Origin: Deltaproteobacteria bacterium
GTDB taxonomy: Bacteria > Desulfobacterota > Syntrophia > Syntrophales > Smithellaceae
DNA: 64,000 bases
NCBI GenBank assembly: GCA_022710585.1
Contig: JAKLGV010000017.1
Span: forward strand, 1 to 64,000
Direction of reading: 5' to 3'
Numbering within the stretch: the first letter of the stretch is position 1; each line of letters starts with the position of its first letter. Below are positions 63,769 to 64,000 of the stretch, piece after piece. A program made the position numbers and the translations under genes. Under the pieces are notes generated by a model that had not been told where the DNA came from, ran no database searches, and saw only the letters and a list, made by a program, of their open reading frames with translations.

Positions 63769-64000
63769 ATGGCTAAAATTTATGATGACATCACCAAGAC
63801 TGTCGGAAGAACGCCGCTGGTGCGGCTCAACCGCATCACCAAGGATTTACCGGCAACGTTTCTGGTCAAACTGGAATCGTTTAATCCGCTCTCCAGCGTC
63901 AAGGACCGTATCGGCGTTGCCATGATCGAGGCTGCCGAAGCCAAGGGATTGCTCAATCAAGACTCGGTCATTATCGAACCGACCAGCGGCAACACTGGCA
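63769..64000 (+). CDS. cysK: Cysteine synthase, partial at window end
   Basis: The first 77 residues of an O-acetylserine sulfhydrylase. The PLP-binding Lys is in [11 protein letters not shown] and the substrate-loop TSGNTG is reached at the end of the window. ATG 63769 has TGGAGG upstream. It continues beyond the right edge and follows metY, matching a sulfur operon. Confidence 0.93.
   Translation, partial: MAKIYDDITKTVGRTPLVRLNRITKDLPATFLVKLESFNPLSSVKDRIGVAMIEAAEAKGLLNQDSVIIEPTSGNTG

Overview
The window looks like chromosome from a strictly anaerobic or syntrophic member of the former Deltaproteobacteria (Desulfobacterota, Syntrophales-like). This is inferred from gene style: deltaproteobacterial-type small proteins, a PEP-CTERM protein, large PAS/GAF/HD-GYP signalling fusions, an OleABCD hydrocarbon pathway and moderate GC. 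No rRNA is present, so the placement cannot be proven from the sequence. There is one tRNA, tRNA-Ala(CGC). I saw no CRISPR array, complete insertion sequence or prophage.

Layout. 0-16 kb is mostly housekeeping: a partial hypothetical gene, a PlsC-like acyltransferase, typA/bipA, an MBL-fold hydrolase, prfC (RF3), a small Pro/Ala lipoprotein, queF, carB, a TPP-dependent dehydrogenase E1 alpha/beta pair, a zinc-ribbon protein, two secreted Cache sensors and a methyltransferase. 16-32.6 kb mixes signalling genes (PAS-GGDEF cyclase; a 1793-residue kinase-like/AAA/GAF/PAS/HD-GYP protein) with the first part of an aryl-polyene-like set (acyl ligase, hotdog dehydratase, ketoreductase, LolA-like and DUF3261-like envelope proteins), a frameshifted lipase, a sigma factor/degenerate Rieske/ferritin-like trio and a lipase-foldase-like protein. 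32.7-38.6 kb holds the tRNA and a minus-strand operon: B12-type radical SAM, MIO aromatic ammonia-lyase, hotdog thioesterase, DhaL-DegV fusion and GT2 glycosyltransferase. 38.9-42.1 kb has an MscS channel, a PAS-LuxR regulator and a STAS-like protein. At 42.1-44.6 kb lies a ketosynthase and a catalytically dead partner, as in KS/chain-length-factor pairs.

The most striking region is 46.0-56.8 kb. Eleven tightly packed, largely translationally coupled genes encode a ketosynthase, an acyl carrier protein, a CrtI-like flavoprotein, OleA, OleB, OleC, OleD, a second CrtI-like flavoprotein, FabG, a FabZ-like dehydratase and a FabI-like enoyl reductase. A consensus sigma-70-type promoter precedes them. 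This is a dedicated fatty-acid-synthase module joined to a complete head-to-head hydrocarbon pathway, with two oxidoreductases that could desaturate or otherwise modify the acyl chains. It resembles in content the FAS/CrtI-like clusters proposed for ladderane lipids in anammox bacteria. The predicted product is an unusual long-chain, possibly polyunsaturated olefin or ladderane-like lipid (inference).

57.3-60.9 kb is a sparse accessory stretch: PEP-CTERM protein, TerC-family membrane protein, a 145-bp inverted-repeat-bounded segment and a cysteine-rich exported protein. The window ends in a sulfur block: Rrf2/IscR-type regulator, mnmA, metY and the start of cysK.
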